64,000 nucleotides of DNA, taken from contig NZ_JAGHKO010000017.1 of assembly GCF_017742245.1 (NCBI RefSeq), forward strand, positions 62,001 through 126,000, given 5' to 3'. This stretch comes from Niastella soli (GTDB lineage: Bacteria; Bacteroidota; Bacteroidia; Chitinophagales; Chitinophagaceae). The notes beneath the pieces were generated by a model. That model was not told where the DNA came from, did no database searches, and worked only from the letters and a program-made list of their open reading frames with translations. Positions within the stretch are counted from its first letter, which is position 1, and each line of letters opens with the position of its first letter. A program made the translations under genes and the position numbers. Below, piece by piece: positions 52,117 through 61,535 of this stretch.

Positions 52117-52641
52117 ATGCAATTATCCGAAGCGATATCGTTGATTCAAAGAGGAATTTTGCCGCATAGCTCACCACAAACCTGGGCCGACCTCGGCGCC
52201 GGCAATGGATTATTCTCAGAAGCCTTATTCTCCATTTTACCATCGGGTTCAACTATCCATTCGGTTGATTTGCATAAACAACCTGGTCCGGAACGTCATC
52301 CCGCGATCATTTTTCACCAGGCAGATTTTGTGAAGGACAAATTACCAATTCCACCCCTCGACGGTATATTAATGGCCAATTCGCTTCATTATGTACAAGA
52401 ACAGGTAGCCTGTATCAAAAAATTAAAAACCCATTTCCGCAATGGCTCAGGAGCTTTTATTCTGATTGAATATGACACAGATAAAGGAAATCAATGGGTC
52501 CCTTTTCCCATTTCGTATGCACGGGCACGGTCGATATTTGGGGAGGCAGGCTTTTCCAAAATCGAAAAAATAGGAGAACGCCAATCCATGTTCCGCAGAG
52601 ATTCAATTTATGCAGCTTTAATTAGTTCACCCACTGGCTAA
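52117..52641 (+). CDS. Class I SAM-dependent methyltransferase, short form
   Basis: 174 aa. TWADLGAGNGLFSEALFSILP is motif I, STIHSVDLHKQPGPERHPAI the next strand with the acidic residue, HQADFVKDKLPIPPLDGILMANSLHYVQ motifs II-III, and FILIEYDTDKGNQWVPFPISY follows. It lacks the longer C-terminal part of most methyltransferases and could act on a small molecule or protein. Cytoplasmic; ATG 52117. Confidence 0.87.
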   Translation: MQLSEAISLIQRGILPHSSPQTWADLGAGNGLFSEALFSILPSGSTIHSVDLHKQPGPERHPAIIFHQADFVKDKLPIPPLDGILMANSLHYVQEQVACIKKLKTHFRNGSGAFILIEYDTDKGNQWVPFPISYARARSIFGEAGFSKIEKIGERQSMFRRDSIYAALISSPTG

Positions 52642-52765
52642 AAGCCGAAAGCCATTAGTTTTCAGGATGGCTGCTATTTTAACGCCAATTTAAGAGAAGC
52701 GCTTTCAGTTCAAGGTTTGCATTTATGGAGGGTAATTTATTGGTAAAATATAGAAAACTCCACAT

Positions 52766-52773
52766 TATATTTG
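52766..52773 (+). promoter_or_regulatory. Candidate -7 box TATATTTG of the FKBP gene
   Basis: Matches TAnnTTTG, 20 bp before the ATG at 52794. A weak -33 TTG lies 23 bp further upstream. Confidence 0.45.
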
Positions 52774-52793
52774 TCCCTAAACTTATAAGATAC

Positions 52794-53255
52794 ATGCGTT
52801 TGATCAATCTTGCTTTTAGTATGGTATTGGCCCTGGCGCTGACGGGCTGTAGTAATAAAGATAAAAACGAACCCAGATGCACTACCGCAGCAGAAGATGA
52901 TGCCACCATGCAGAAATATATTAATGATAATGGCATTTCCGCTACCAAACATGCCAGTGGGATCTATTACCAGATCATTGAGCCGGGCACCGGTGCCACC
53001 CCCACAATTAATTCAACGGTGAAAGCCAATTATACAGGGAAATTCACCAATAACTCATCTTTCGATTCAGGAGTAGCAAGTTTTCCGTTGGGAGGTGTAA
53101 TTGTAGGCTGGCAAATAGGTATTCCCCTTATCAAGCAGGGCGGAAAGATAAAATTGATCATTCCGCCTTACCTGGCTTATGGATGTAGTGATTACAGGGG
53201 CATTCCAGGCAATTCTGTTCTGGTATTTGATGTAGAATTACAGGAAGTTCAGTAG
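52794..53255 (+). CDS. FKBP-type peptidyl-prolyl cis-trans isomerase lipoprotein
   Basis: 153 aa from ATG 52794; the frame upstream contains the -7 box and is not coding. Lipobox MVLALALTGC followed by SNKDKNEPRC. After a short N-terminal helix (DATMQKYINDNGISATKH), ASGIYYQIIEPGTGATPTINSTVKANYTGKF, FPLGGVIVGWQIGIPLIKQGGKIKLIIPPYLAYG and NSVLVFDVELQEV follow the FKBP domain throughout, including the W-x-x-G/I and P-x-x-L-A-Y-G active-site blocks. It catalyses proline isomerisation in proteins outside the cytoplasm and may assist outer membrane or secreted protein folding. Confidence 0.95.
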   Translation: MRLINLAFSMVLALALTGCSNKDKNEPRCTTAAEDDATMQKYINDNGISATKHASGIYYQIIEPGTGATPTINSTVKANYTGKFTNNSSFDSGVASFPLGGVIVGWQIGIPLIKQGGKIKLIIPPYLAYGCSDYRGIPGNSVLVFDVELQEVQ

Positions 53256-53285
53256 CCCACAGAGGAGATCACTGATGATATTTCA

Positions 53286-53329
53286 CCCACAAAAAAAGGA
53301 AATACTATTGTATTTCCTTTTTTTGTGGG
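53286..53329 (+). terminator. 20-bp perfect stem terminator, bidirectional
   Basis: CCCACAAAAAAAGGAAATAC, loop TATT, then its exact complement with T7 in the 3' arm. It serves the FKBP gene and the convergent T9SS gene. Confidence 0.9.
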
Positions 53330-53352
53330 GTCGAGGGTAGTTCTATAGAACC
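53325..53352. repeat. 28-bp direct repeat, left copy flanking the T9SS type B gene
   Basis: GTGGGGTCGAGGGTAGTTCT then ATAGAACC; 25 of 28 bases agree with the copy at 56080-56107, in the same orientation, and TATTC follows both. Contains GTTCTATAGAAC, a palindrome. Confidence 0.7.
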
Positions 53353-53382
53353 TATTCCCCCTGAAGGTTTCACTGAAACGCC

Positions 53383-55962
53383 TCATTGAATCAATAGAAC
53401 AGTTCCCTTGAACTGTTTGCGATTTCCTTCGTGATCAGTGAGCACGATCATCCAAATGTAATTACCCGCAGGTTGTATCAAGCCATTAAGGGTCCCATCC
53501 CATCCACTGCCGGCATCTTTTGATTTATACACCAATTGACCCCACCGGTTAAAGATCTGCATATCGAAACTTTTAATAAATGCATGGTCTTTCACCCTGA
53601 AAACATCATTAACTCCATCCCTGTTGGGTGTAAATGCATTCGGCATAAACAGTTCGCATAGCCCCCTTTTTATCGTAATTTCATCCCCTGCGGTTTCGCA
53701 CTGATTGGTTATAGCAACTTTGTAGGTACCAGGTTGCGTAACAGTAAATGTAGCGCCGTTCGATCCATCCTGCCAAACAACAGAGGCATTCCTGGCTACA
53801 GGCTTAAGAACAATGGTCATTCCATCACACAGGGTAGTATCATTTCCAAGATATGCGTTTAAAACAAGGTATTCGACATGAGTAGTATCGGTAGCAGTGC
53901 AACCATTGTTGCCGGTTACAGTTACCCAATAAGTGCCTGCAAGGTCTGTTTTGATAGATTCCGTACTGGCACCATTGTTCCATATATAAGTAGCGTTGGC
54001 ACTATACGCATCCAATGTAATGGCGCTTCCGCGGCAAATGGCGGTGTCATTGTTGAGGCTAAACGGAGGCGCTGGCTTATAACTTACATGTAGAGTATCT
54101 GAAGCCGTACACCCGTCTTTTTGCGCCTGCAGCCAGTAAGTACCTGCTTGTGTTATTACCATTGAATCGGCATGGGAGCCATTCTGCCATAGGTACGTCG
54201 ATGCACTCACAGGCTGGAGCAGCCTTTTCTCTCCTTCGCATAGTTCAATATCATTTCCCAAATTAAATACTGGTGACGGCTTGAAGGTAATATTTATAGC
54301 ATCGCTGGCAGTACTTTTTCCATTGGTTACCGTTACCGAATAGGCCCCTGATTGTTTAACTGTAATGCTGCTATCAGCAGAACCGGTATTCCACAGATAG
54401 GTGGTACCTCTTGGTTGATTACGGGCAGTAAGTACGAGGGAGTCTCCCTGGCAAAGGGTAGTATCATTTCCTAACTCAACAGTTAATACCAGGGGCGCTC
54501 TCTTTAAAAAAGAAATAGCGGATCCATTGGTAACACATATTTCAGGTATGCCATCGATATCAGCATCTACTACAGTTACGTAAGCAGGGGTGTTGCCTGC
54601 GGCATAATCCATTTTAGGAGCAAATGACAGGAAGCCTCCGATAGTTGTATTTTCAAATACAGATACCGCAGCGGCAGTATAAGCGGCAGCCACCAGATCG
54701 GGTTTTGCATCGCCCGTTACATCTGCTATGGCTATTCCGAGAGGAGAATTAACCATCAGATCCTGTTTGGAACCAAAAGAAATAGCTCCGGTTGTACTGG
54801 TGTTTGTAAACAAAGAAACAGTGGAGGAGGCAAAATTACTGACAGCCATATCAACTTTTCCATCTCCATTCAAATCGCCCATGGATATTACTTCGGGGTT
54901 ACTGCCTGTTACATAATCCTTCCTGCCAGAAAATGCAACAGACCCAGGTGTGCTGCTGTTGCGAAAAACAGAAACGCTGGCCGATCCGTTATTGGTAACG
55001 GCAATATCGGGTTTACCGTCTCCATCCATATCGCCTATAAAAACTTCGTGGGGGTTGTCACCCGTATTATAAGTAACGGCCGGGGCAAAAGTAGGCCACC
55101 AGGTGGTACCGAAGGGGCAGGTATTCAGGTATACCGAAATAGTTCCATGACTTGTATTGGTAACAGGGTCAACGATCCTATTGCCGTCAGCCACTACCAA
55201 ATCGGGTTTGCCATCGCCATCCACATCATTGATGGCTGCACCAAACGGTATGCTTGACGGCCCTGCCGGGAAATCGAACCTGTTAAAGGTAAACGCCAAT
55301 GGGGTCACGATGTTTAAATAAGCAGAAAATTCTTTAGTCGCAATGGATGTATGTGCAATGTCGGGTTTGCCATCACCATTTATATCACCCATAGCCAGCC
55401 CTTCCAATCCATATTGGGTTGACCATGCCGTTTCATACATAAATGTACTACCTGGAATACGTGAATTATTGAAAACAGAAATACACGACCCTCCCTTATT
55501 GGCAACCACCAAATCAGGATAACCATCAACATTCACGTCAGAGGCCACCAGGCCTAAAAAATTGGTGTTAGATAAAAAACCATATTGAAAGTCTCGTTTG
55601 GCGTATGACGCAGGAGTAAGATTGGTACCGGAAATAATATTAAAAGGCAATCTGGAGTAAGCGGTAAGACCATTTGTGGTGACCGTTATATAACTGTAAG
55701 TAGCGCCGGCCGGAACCGTAACGGTAAGGCTACCAGTTGTGGCAGCGGTTACCACCGCTCTCATCGCGCCAATAAAAACAATGTTATTGGTTGCTGTGGT
55801 GCTGAAATTGCTGCCAATGATCACTACAGTTGCACCAGCCGGTGCGGCTAATGGAGAGATTGAACTAATGGATGGTTGCGCAAAAAGTGGTGACGAAAAG
55901 AGAACAGCAAGCAGAATAACCGGAAATCGATGAAAGACTTTCTTCAGTTCGCTACAGAGCAT
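53383..55962 (-). CDS. T9SS type B sorted surface protein with IPT/TIG, FG-GAP/VCBS and Ig-like repeats
   Basis: 859 aa from ATG 55962 (an ATG 18 codons earlier lacks a better signal). Signal peptide VILLAVLFSSPLFAQ; an IPT/TIG domain (SISSISPLAAPAGATVVIIGSNF); then seven FG-GAP/VCBS units each with a D-x-D/N-G-D-G-x-x-D calcium loop (DVNVDGYPDLVVAN, DINGDGKPDIAHT, DVDGDGKPDLVVAD, DMDGDGKPDIAVTN, DLNGDGKVDMAVSN, DVTGDAKPDLVAAA, DADIDGIPEICVTN) forming a propeller; four Ig-like repeats (LGNDTTLCQGDSL...YLWNTGS...GAYSVTVTN); and the gliding-motility-type CTD (PNAFTPNRDGVNDVFRV, QIFNRWGQLVYKSKD). It is exported by T9SS and held at the cell surface, as an adhesin or binding protein. Confidence 0.95.
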   Translation of the reverse strand: MLCSELKKVFHRFPVILLAVLFSSPLFAQPSISSISPLAAPAGATVVIIGSNFSTTATNNIVFIGAMRAVVTAATTGSLTVTVPAGATYSYITVTTNGLTAYSRLPFNIISGTNLTPASYAKRDFQYGFLSNTNFLGLVASDVNVDGYPDLVVANKGGSCISVFNNSRIPGSTFMYETAWSTQYGLEGLAMGDINGDGKPDIAHTSIATKEFSAYLNIVTPLAFTFNRFDFPAGPSSIPFGAAINDVDGDGKPDLVVADGNRIVDPVTNTSHGTISVYLNTCPFGTTWWPTFAPAVTYNTGDNPHEVFIGDMDGDGKPDIAVTNNGSASVSVFRNSSTPGSVAFSGRKDYVTGSNPEVISMGDLNGDGKVDMAVSNFASSTVSLFTNTSTTGAISFGSKQDLMVNSPLGIAIADVTGDAKPDLVAAAYTAAAVSVFENTTIGGFLSFAPKMDYAAGNTPAYVTVVDADIDGIPEICVTNGSAISFLKRAPLVLTVELGNDTTLCQGDSLVLTARNQPRGTTYLWNTGSADSSITVKQSGAYSVTVTNGKSTASDAINITFKPSPVFNLGNDIELCEGEKRLLQPVSASTYLWQNGSHADSMVITQAGTYWLQAQKDGCTASDTLHVSYKPAPPFSLNNDTAICRGSAITLDAYSANATYIWNNGASTESIKTDLAGTYWVTVTGNNGCTATDTTHVEYLVLNAYLGNDTTLCDGMTIVLKPVARNASVVWQDGSNGATFTVTQPGTYKVAITNQCETAGDEITIKRGLCELFMPNAFTPNRDGVNDVFRVKDHAFIKSFDMQIFNRWGQLVYKSKDAGSGWDGTLNGLIQPAGNYIWMIVLTDHEGNRKQFKGTVLLIQ

Positions 55963-56042
55963 AGGTATTTTATTGTAATTTCTAAGGGTTAAGACGCCTT
56001 CCGGTTCAGAAGACAAAATATAAAAATGTTTTTAAAAAGGCA

Positions 56043-56073
56043 AAAAAGCCTCCCGACGAGGTCGGCAGGCTTC
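56043..56073 (-). terminator. Terminator of the 56319-56678 gene
   Basis: On the minus strand AAGCCTGCCGAC, loop CTC, GTCGGGAGGCTT then TTTTT. The stem has one mismatch. It is 245 bp after the stop of the gene it would serve. Confidence 0.75.
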
Positions 56074-56079
56074 AAAAAA

Positions 56080-56107
56080 GTGGAGTCGAGGGAAGTTCTA
56101 TCGAACC
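56080..56107. repeat. 28-bp direct repeat, right copy flanking the T9SS type B gene
   Basis: GTGGAGTCGAGGGAAGTTCT then ATCGAACC, directly after the hairpin at 56043-56073. Partner of 53325-53352. Confidence 0.7.
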
Positions 56108-56318
56108 CCTATTCGCTTTCCTGCAGTTTGGTGAATCAATAATATTTGTACAAATGTCCCTTTAGCGAAACAGGTAGTTTTTAATTCTGCCCTGTTCATT
56201 TTGGCGTTTTAAAACCATGAACAATCTGGACTTTGGCTACACTAGTAATATATTCTTCCCCTAACTGACGAACAAAAGTAAACAACCGCAAACATGAGGC
56301 GGCTACAATAGTACAGTT

Positions 56319-56678
56319 TTATGCAGACAAAAAATTTCCCGGAAGCCGCAAACCTTCTTCACCTGACAAGACTTTCTGCATCACCATTTGAAGTCTCTTA
56401 GGAATTAGATCGATTTCAAGCTGATTAAGCGGCTGCAGCAGCTCAATGAATTCATCCTCGTCATCATAGTATCCGAACTGTAATACCCATTTATTATCAG
56501 CTAGTAAGCGGACCGCCATCTCCTTGTCCTCTTCATAAATATGCACTTTTATTACTGCCCACTGTTCGTCGTCCGCATCTTCAAAGTACACCTCTACGGT
56601 ATCTTTATTTACTACTTCTGTCACGATTTTCTCCACCAGGGAGCCAGGATGCTTTTTTACCAGTTCTTCGTATGTCAT
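56319..56678 (-). CDS. Small acidic hypothetical protein, 119 aa
   Basis: No signal peptide. Very acidic in the middle (YFEDADDEQWAVIKVHIYEEDKE, YYDDEDEFIELLQ), with alternating strands and a last helix (KRLQMVMQKVLSGEEG). The fold is probably alpha/beta with no recognised motif. The ATG at 56678 is the first possible start. Orientation away from the LysR gene upstream (100 bp), so it may be transcribed with or after it. Confidence 0.65.
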   Translation of the reverse strand: MTYEELVKKHPGSLVEKIVTEVVNKDTVEVYFEDADDEQWAVIKVHIYEEDKEMAVRLLADNKWVLQFGYYDDEDEFIELLQPLNQLEIDLIPKRLQMVMQKVLSGEEGLRLPGNFLSA

Positions 56679-56778
56679 ATTATTTGCCTAAGATGTTGTA
56701 AAGATAATGAGTATAAGTATTCGCTGAATTATCCATTTGTACATCTATGAATTTGGCGACCTTTTTTATTCATTCATG

Positions 56779-57648
56779 TTAGCAACAAAATTGCTTCATT
56801 AATTTAACCTGGTCTGATGTAACTCTTGTTTGATCATAAGCCAGATACAAGGTGGTTTCCGTTGGGGCAATACCGCTCCAGACAACCTTCAGATCATCTT
56901 CTAACAGATAATCTGCTGCTATTGTCAAAGCATTGCAGTGTTTAAGAGATTTTAAGATAACATTTATATCGGGTATTACACAGTAGGGTTTAATAACCGG
57001 GCGTTTATAAAAATTCTTTTGCCAGAACCTTCGTATGATAGCAAGGTCTGTAGTATAGGCGATCCAAGGTTGTGATAACAGCCATGCTTCTGCATTTTCC
57101 AGATCTTTTGTACTGACGTATTTATCAAATATTGCGGTATCGATTGTTTTGCTGCCGACGATGATATAGGTCTCTTGCCGCACAGGCTCAAAAACAAGGC
57201 TCTTGTAATCGGTCAACCTGGTTGCTACCACAAAATCCAGTGTCCCTTTGTTCAACCTGGAAAGTAAGTCTTTGGTGCGTCCAAAAGACAAAATAAGATT
57301 GGCATCGATAGTGGCTATTCTCTCAGACAATACAGCCTGAAAATACTCCTGTACACAACCTAAACGGATGATTGGCAATTGCTTTTTTAAGCACGCGGCA
57401 TTGAAATTCGCTTCTACCTTCTCTAATTTTGACAATGGTTCAACAACCTGTGTATAAAACAATTTACCATAATCTGTAGGTACTATTTTGGGCTTCCGTT
57501 CAAATAATGTTTTCCCAATATTCGCTTCCAAAGAAGAAAGATGCTGACTCACATTCGGCTGTGATATAAACAAGGCCTTCGAAGCAGCTGTTAGTGATCC
57601 TGTTTCATAAACTGCTTTAAACGTTCTGTACCACTCCAGATTTACCAT
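56779..57648 (-). CDS. LysR family transcriptional regulator
   Basis: 289 aa. N-terminal HTH: MVNLEWYRTFKAVYETGSLTAASKALFISQPNVSQHLSSLEANIGKTLFERKP. The rest is the substrate-binding domain (PIIRLGCVQEYFQAVLSERI, KSLVFEPVRQETYIIVG, ILKSLKHCNALTIAADYLLED). The gene is divergent from the alpha/beta hydrolase at 57744 with a 95-bp gap, the classic layout in which a LysR protein activates its divergent neighbour in response to a small ligand. Confidence 0.93.
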   Translation of the reverse strand: MVNLEWYRTFKAVYETGSLTAASKALFISQPNVSQHLSSLEANIGKTLFERKPKIVPTDYGKLFYTQVVEPLSKLEKVEANFNAACLKKQLPIIRLGCVQEYFQAVLSERIATIDANLILSFGRTKDLLSRLNKGTLDFVVATRLTDYKSLVFEPVRQETYIIVGSKTIDTAIFDKYVSTKDLENAEAWLLSQPWIAYTTDLAIIRRFWQKNFYKRPVIKPYCVIPDINVILKSLKHCNALTIAADYLLEDDLKVVWSGIAPTETTLYLAYDQTRVTSDQVKLMKQFCC

Positions 57649-57743
57649 ACCATAAAGCTATAAATAATTTTATAACCGCCCATAAATCACATTATTTTAT
57701 TTATATGTATCTGCGGCGGAAATTTGCCTTTAAATAATAAAAA

Positions 57744-58643
57744 ATGGAAATATTACCACAGGTACAGGAAGTATTGAATTACATGAAGTCTGTTAAGGTT
57801 ACAGATATCGAAGACAAGTTGCAGGCGTCAAGAGTATTCTATGAAAGATTGAATCCACTTGCCGGAGAACAGGAAGCCGTATATGCTGTCGATGACAGTC
57901 ATATCGAATTACCTGACCGAAAAATTAATATCAGAATTTACAGACCGAGCGAAAAAAAAGCATTGCCGGCAGTAGTCTATTTTCACGGGGGCGGATTCTT
58001 CAAAGGTAGTCTTGAAACGCATGACCGTCCTTTGCGGCAGCTTGCTAATTTATCAGGTGTAGTCGTTATTTCCGTTGATTACAGGCTTGCTCCTGAGTAC
58101 CCTTTTCCTCATGGTTTGAATGACTGTCTTGATGCCACTGAATGGATAATGAACCATGCAACAGCGCTGGATATAAACAGCCATCTCGTAGCAGTAGCCG
58201 GAGATAGCGCAGGGGGGGCGTTAGCTACTGCTGTAGCAGGAAGGTTGAATAAGATTGTTTGCCAGGTCCTCATATATCCCGTTACTGACTCATCTTTTAC
58301 TACTCATTCCTGGGCAGCGTTTGCAGATGGCCCTGTTGTAACTTTAAAAAGCGCTATCGAGTTATGGGAGTATTATACGGAAGATAAAATAAATGCGGCG
58401 CCGATATACAACGATGATCTGTATAGCATGCCGGATGCATTCATTATAACAGCAGAATATGATCCGTTGGTGGACGAAGCGGCAGCTTACGCAAAGAAAC
58501 TTCGCAGTGCGAACGTGGAGGTAACTGAAAAGGTTTATCCAAAAATGATACATGGTTTCTTTCAAATGGGAGGAATAATAGATCAGGGCAAAGAGGCAAT
58601 TGCAACTGTAGCCGGGTATATCAGGTATAAATTAGTAAAGTGA
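57744..58643 (+). CDS. Alpha/beta hydrolase, hormone-sensitive lipase (HSL) family esterase
   Basis: 299 aa, typical length. The oxyanion motif HGGGFFKG (residues 81-88), the nucleophile elbow GDSAGG (Ser155), the acid Asp240 in AEYDPLVDEA and His270 in MIHGFFQM form the complete catalytic set. YRLAPEYPFP is the usual HSL loop. Such enzymes hydrolyse short-chain esters or lactones in the cytoplasm. Divergent LysR gene suggests induction by a substrate-like molecule. Start ATG at 57744. Confidence 0.95.
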   Translation: MEILPQVQEVLNYMKSVKVTDIEDKLQASRVFYERLNPLAGEQEAVYAVDDSHIELPDRKINIRIYRPSEKKALPAVVYFHGGGFFKGSLETHDRPLRQLANLSGVVVISVDYRLAPEYPFPHGLNDCLDATEWIMNHATALDINSHLVAVAGDSAGGALATAVAGRLNKIVCQVLIYPVTDSSFTTHSWAAFADGPVVTLKSAIELWEYYTEDKINAAPIYNDDLYSMPDAFIITAEYDPLVDEAAAYAKKLRSANVEVTEKVYPKMIHGFFQMGGIIDQGKEAIATVAGYIRYKLVK

Positions 58644-58879
58644 AGCAGTTCATAGAAGTCGGTTGGCTTGTTATTCGAACCCAAAACAGTTCATTTAATT
58701 CTACCGGTTCAAAATGCGTTTTTACCGACATTGCCACCCTGTTAACCTAGGGCTGGTTGCCTCCGGACTTGCTGGCAAATAGTTTTGTGGCATGAAAACA
58801 TGGAAAAACATGATGATCGAGATGCCTACAAAAATTGCTAATTCGATAAGGGTTAAAGAATACTGATAACATAGCTATT

Positions 58880-58985
58880 GCAGTGACACATTGGTTAGCA
58901 GACCGGGTACCCGGTTCGATTATAATAATGCCGACTATATTATCCTTGGAAAAATAATCGAAAGAATTACAGGGAAAACAGATTG
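58880..58985 (+). pseudogene. Internal fragment of a serine hydrolase (beta-lactamase family) gene
   Basis: The frame reads SRPGTRFDYNNADYIILGKIIERITGK: PGTxFxYxNxxYxLLGxIIExxTG is the conserved Y-x-N block of class C-type serine hydrolases. The flanks show no further homology and the frame soon runs antisense into the next gene. The surrounding 58644-59029 holds no other recognisable gene. Confidence 0.7.
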
Positions 58986-59029
58986 TACAGGATCAATATT
59001 ACCCTTGCTCAATAGCTGTTTGATTTTTT

Positions 59030-60325
59030 CTACTTTGTGGTTCTTATGTCAATTAAAAATGGTTTTAATGGGACTCCATTTATTGATACAAAGTTGTTTG
59101 TTACAAGTGATTGATACCGGGTATTAGGTTTCAATTCAACCTCAAATGTGAATGATTTGCCATCTTCTGAAAAACCAATTGCTTTTTTTACCAGCAATAC
59201 GTTGTTTCCTCCCAAAGGCCCATAGTCAAAGCCTCTTCGGTTTTTATTCATTTCTGTTGAGAAATGAAGCGTTATTCTTTTGAGATTGGGGCTTATATGC
59301 ACGCTTCCATTTTTAAACTGCTCTATATTGGTTATTTTAGGTCTCGATTTGTCATAGCTTTTGTTCAACTGCTTTATTGTTTTGTTGAAAAAGCCTGATC
59401 TATCTATTATCGTTTCCACGGATTTCTCATTTGAATAGTCAAGTTCAATCAAATCGTTGATGGCTTGTTGTTTATTTTTCGCCTTGTTATAATAATTCTC
59501 ACAAATCCTGTAGCCAATATAGTAGCCCAAATCTCTTTCTTTTAATTCATTCTTATTCTCTCCCCAAATCCAGTTATACATTCGGGATGGAATAAATACA
59601 TCATCTATAAATTTTTTCCTGACTAACTCCTCATTTTTACTGGCAAATTCAAAGGATGGTGTGTTTGAGGGTTTATCTGTTACTAAACAGGATACAAATT
59701 CAGCAACCCCTTCTCTTAAAGAATTGCAGAGTAAATTATTCACCACGGCTTTTTGTTGGGTATGTACATATTCGTGGGTACATAGCAGAGTGATGTCATT
59801 GATGGGGTCATATAGTCGGTAAAAAGGCTGTAGCCAGGCTGGAAGTTCATCTATGAAAACTGATTTATCAGCAAAAGACAGTTCACAAGCTATCATGACC
59901 CTGTCGTCTTGTGTTGTACCACCTGTACGAAATGCTCCGATAGCAAAATATATGGTTGAAGGCTTTAATGAAGGATAAACAGTTCTGAGGTTTTCAATTG
60001 ATGATTCAATTTCTGAATAATGTTCTTTAACTGTAAGTGTATTTTTCCTTATGGACGTCCAAAATTTTGGGTAACTATTGATTGCACCAATAAATTCCTT
60101 GTCGGAGTAATTCCGTACCTGTAATAAGCTTTTGAGGCCGGCGGTTGCTTTATCAAAGTATAACTCTTTTAAATAAACATATTGCTGAATACTATCATTT
60201 GTTGAACTTATTTTATCGTAAGCAGCCCAGAAATTGTCAATGTCTGTAGTTATAAAATTTTTACTTTGTGCAATTACTCTTGTAGTTGTTGCCAGGGATA
60301 GTATAAATATTATTAGGCGGGTCAT
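59030..60325 (-). CDS. Predicted secreted zinc metalloprotease (DUF2268-like) with C-terminal Ig-like domain
   Basis: 431 aa with a signal peptide (LIIFILSLATTTRVIAQ). The zinc motif is HEYVH (His184, Glu185, His188) in LLCTHEYVHTQQ; a downstream glutamate in LREGVAEFVSC (Glu205 or Glu209) is the likely third ligand, as in gluzincins. The pattern H-E-Y-x-H followed by E-G-x-A-E fits DUF2268-type predicted proteases. Residues about 330-431 are a bacterial Ig-like, Cys-poor beta domain (NLKRITLHFSTEMNKN, FTFEVELKPNTRYQSLVT) that often accompanies such enzymes. Periplasmic or secreted; substrate unknown. Confidence 0.82.
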   Translation of the reverse strand: MTRLIIFILSLATTTRVIAQSKNFITTDIDNFWAAYDKISSTNDSIQQYVYLKELYFDKATAGLKSLLQVRNYSDKEFIGAINSYPKFWTSIRKNTLTVKEHYSEIESSIENLRTVYPSLKPSTIYFAIGAFRTGGTTQDDRVMIACELSFADKSVFIDELPAWLQPFYRLYDPINDITLLCTHEYVHTQQKAVVNNLLCNSLREGVAEFVSCLVTDKPSNTPSFEFASKNEELVRKKFIDDVFIPSRMYNWIWGENKNELKERDLGYYIGYRICENYYNKAKNKQQAINDLIELDYSNEKSVETIIDRSGFFNKTIKQLNKSYDKSRPKITNIEQFKNGSVHISPNLKRITLHFSTEMNKNRRGFDYGPLGGNNVLLVKKAIGFSEDGKSFTFEVELKPNTRYQSLVTNNFVSINGVPLKPFLIDIRTTK

Positions 60326-60488
60326 ATGTATAAATATATGCAGGATATCTGAACCATTCCCCGGCCCTAATGGCGTTGGTTAAATATACAATAATTGGAT
60401 GTAAGTATATTGAAGATTATCGGATAATAAAAAAATGAGATAGCAGCCCCGCTACAGCCGGGCCGCCATCACTAAGACCCCTATTTAA

Positions 60489-61535
60489 TTATGAAGGAAT
60501 TGTAAGCACGATCTTGCCTTGGATATGTCCACGAACGGCCCGTTCGTGCGCTAACCGGGTATCGGCAAGCGGGAACGTACTGTCGATAGCAACCTGAATT
60601 GTGCCGTTATCGAGTAAGCGCCCCAGTTCTGCAAGCTGCAAGCCGTTCCAGTGCACCTGTGTCATTGAAACGGTTATACCCCGTTTCGCGGCTTCGTCTG
60701 CATTGGAGAAGCCAAAGAACACAGGAAACAAAGCGCCGCCTTGTTTGAGCGTACGCAGGAAACGGCCGGTAGTAGGACCACCAAGAGTATCGAGAACAAG
60801 ATCAACCTCATGCGCAACATCTTCGGGAGGGTGCTTTGTATAATCGATGAACTCGTCGGCACCCAGGTTGTTCAGGAATGACTTATGCTTACCTGATGCC
60901 ACCGCAATAACGTGCGCACCCTTCCACTTTGCAAGTTGCACTGCAAAGTGCCCCACACCACCCGCAGCACCATTTATGAGTATTGTCTTACCACTAAGGG
61001 GCACCGGGTGGTGCATTTCCGGTTGAAGTGGGTTCGGCAAATTGTGGCCTACCTCAATAAGGTACTGCCAAGCGGTGAGAGCTGCCATCGGCAACCCAGC
61101 AGCGTGCACATGATCAACACCGGCCGGCTTGTGTACAAAGTCCGAGGCTGGCGCAGTTACATACTCAGCATACGCAGCACTTCCCCCAAAGCTGGGAAAG
61201 CGGATCATACCGAAAACTTCATCACCGACAGAAAATCCCTGCACATCCCCGGCAATGGCCTCTACCACACCCGACACATCCGAACCCGGAATAACAGGAA
61301 AGAGCACTGAAGGCTTCCAATCGGGAGGAAGTACCTTATACCCGTCTCGCAGGTACCAATCAGGCGGATTGACGCCTACCGCACGAACGCGAACAAGCAG
61401 CTCGCCGGGCTTCAGCGCCGGAAGGGGAACTTCTTCATAACGTAATACCTCGGGGCTTCCGAATTCGTGCATCCGGATCGCCTTCATCAACAGCGCAGGT
61501 TCACGCTTGTTCACATTTTTTTCAACTTGATTCAT
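60489..61535 (-). CDS. Medium-chain dehydrogenase/reductase, quinone oxidoreductase type (NADP-dependent)
   Basis: 348 aa. The GroES-like part is MKAIRMHEFGSPEVLRYEEVPLP...VNPPDWYLRDG, PGSDVSGVVEAIAGDVQGFSVGDEVFGMI; the Rossmann part is ILINGAAGGVGHFAVQLAKWKGAHVIAV and FINNLGADEFIDYTK-like sequence, VDLVLDTLGGPT. The AxxGxxG form and absence of zinc-ligand cysteines place it in the zinc-free quinone oxidoreductase branch. The 16 residues before MKAIRM may be an extension or a wrong start (the ATG at 61487 is the alternative). An AraC gene is upstream on the same strand. Confidence 0.92.
   Translation of the reverse strand: MNQVEKNVNKREPALLMKAIRMHEFGSPEVLRYEEVPLPALKPGELLVRVRAVGVNPPDWYLRDGYKVLPPDWKPSVLFPVIPGSDVSGVVEAIAGDVQGFSVGDEVFGMIRFPSFGGSAAYAEYVTAPASDFVHKPAGVDHVHAAGLPMAALTAWQYLIEVGHNLPNPLQPEMHHPVPLSGKTILINGAAGGVGHFAVQLAKWKGAHVIAVASGKHKSFLNNLGADEFIDYTKHPPEDVAHEVDLVLDTLGGPTTGRFLRTLKQGGALFPVFFGFSNADEAAKRGITVSMTQVHWNGLQLAELGRLLDNGTIQVAIDSTFPLADTRLAHERAVRGHIQGKIVLTIPS

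Noticed and set aside
53325-56107. Target-site duplication of a transposon around the T9SS gene
   Set aside because: 28 bp is too long for a usual target duplication and no transposase or terminal inverted repeats lie inside.
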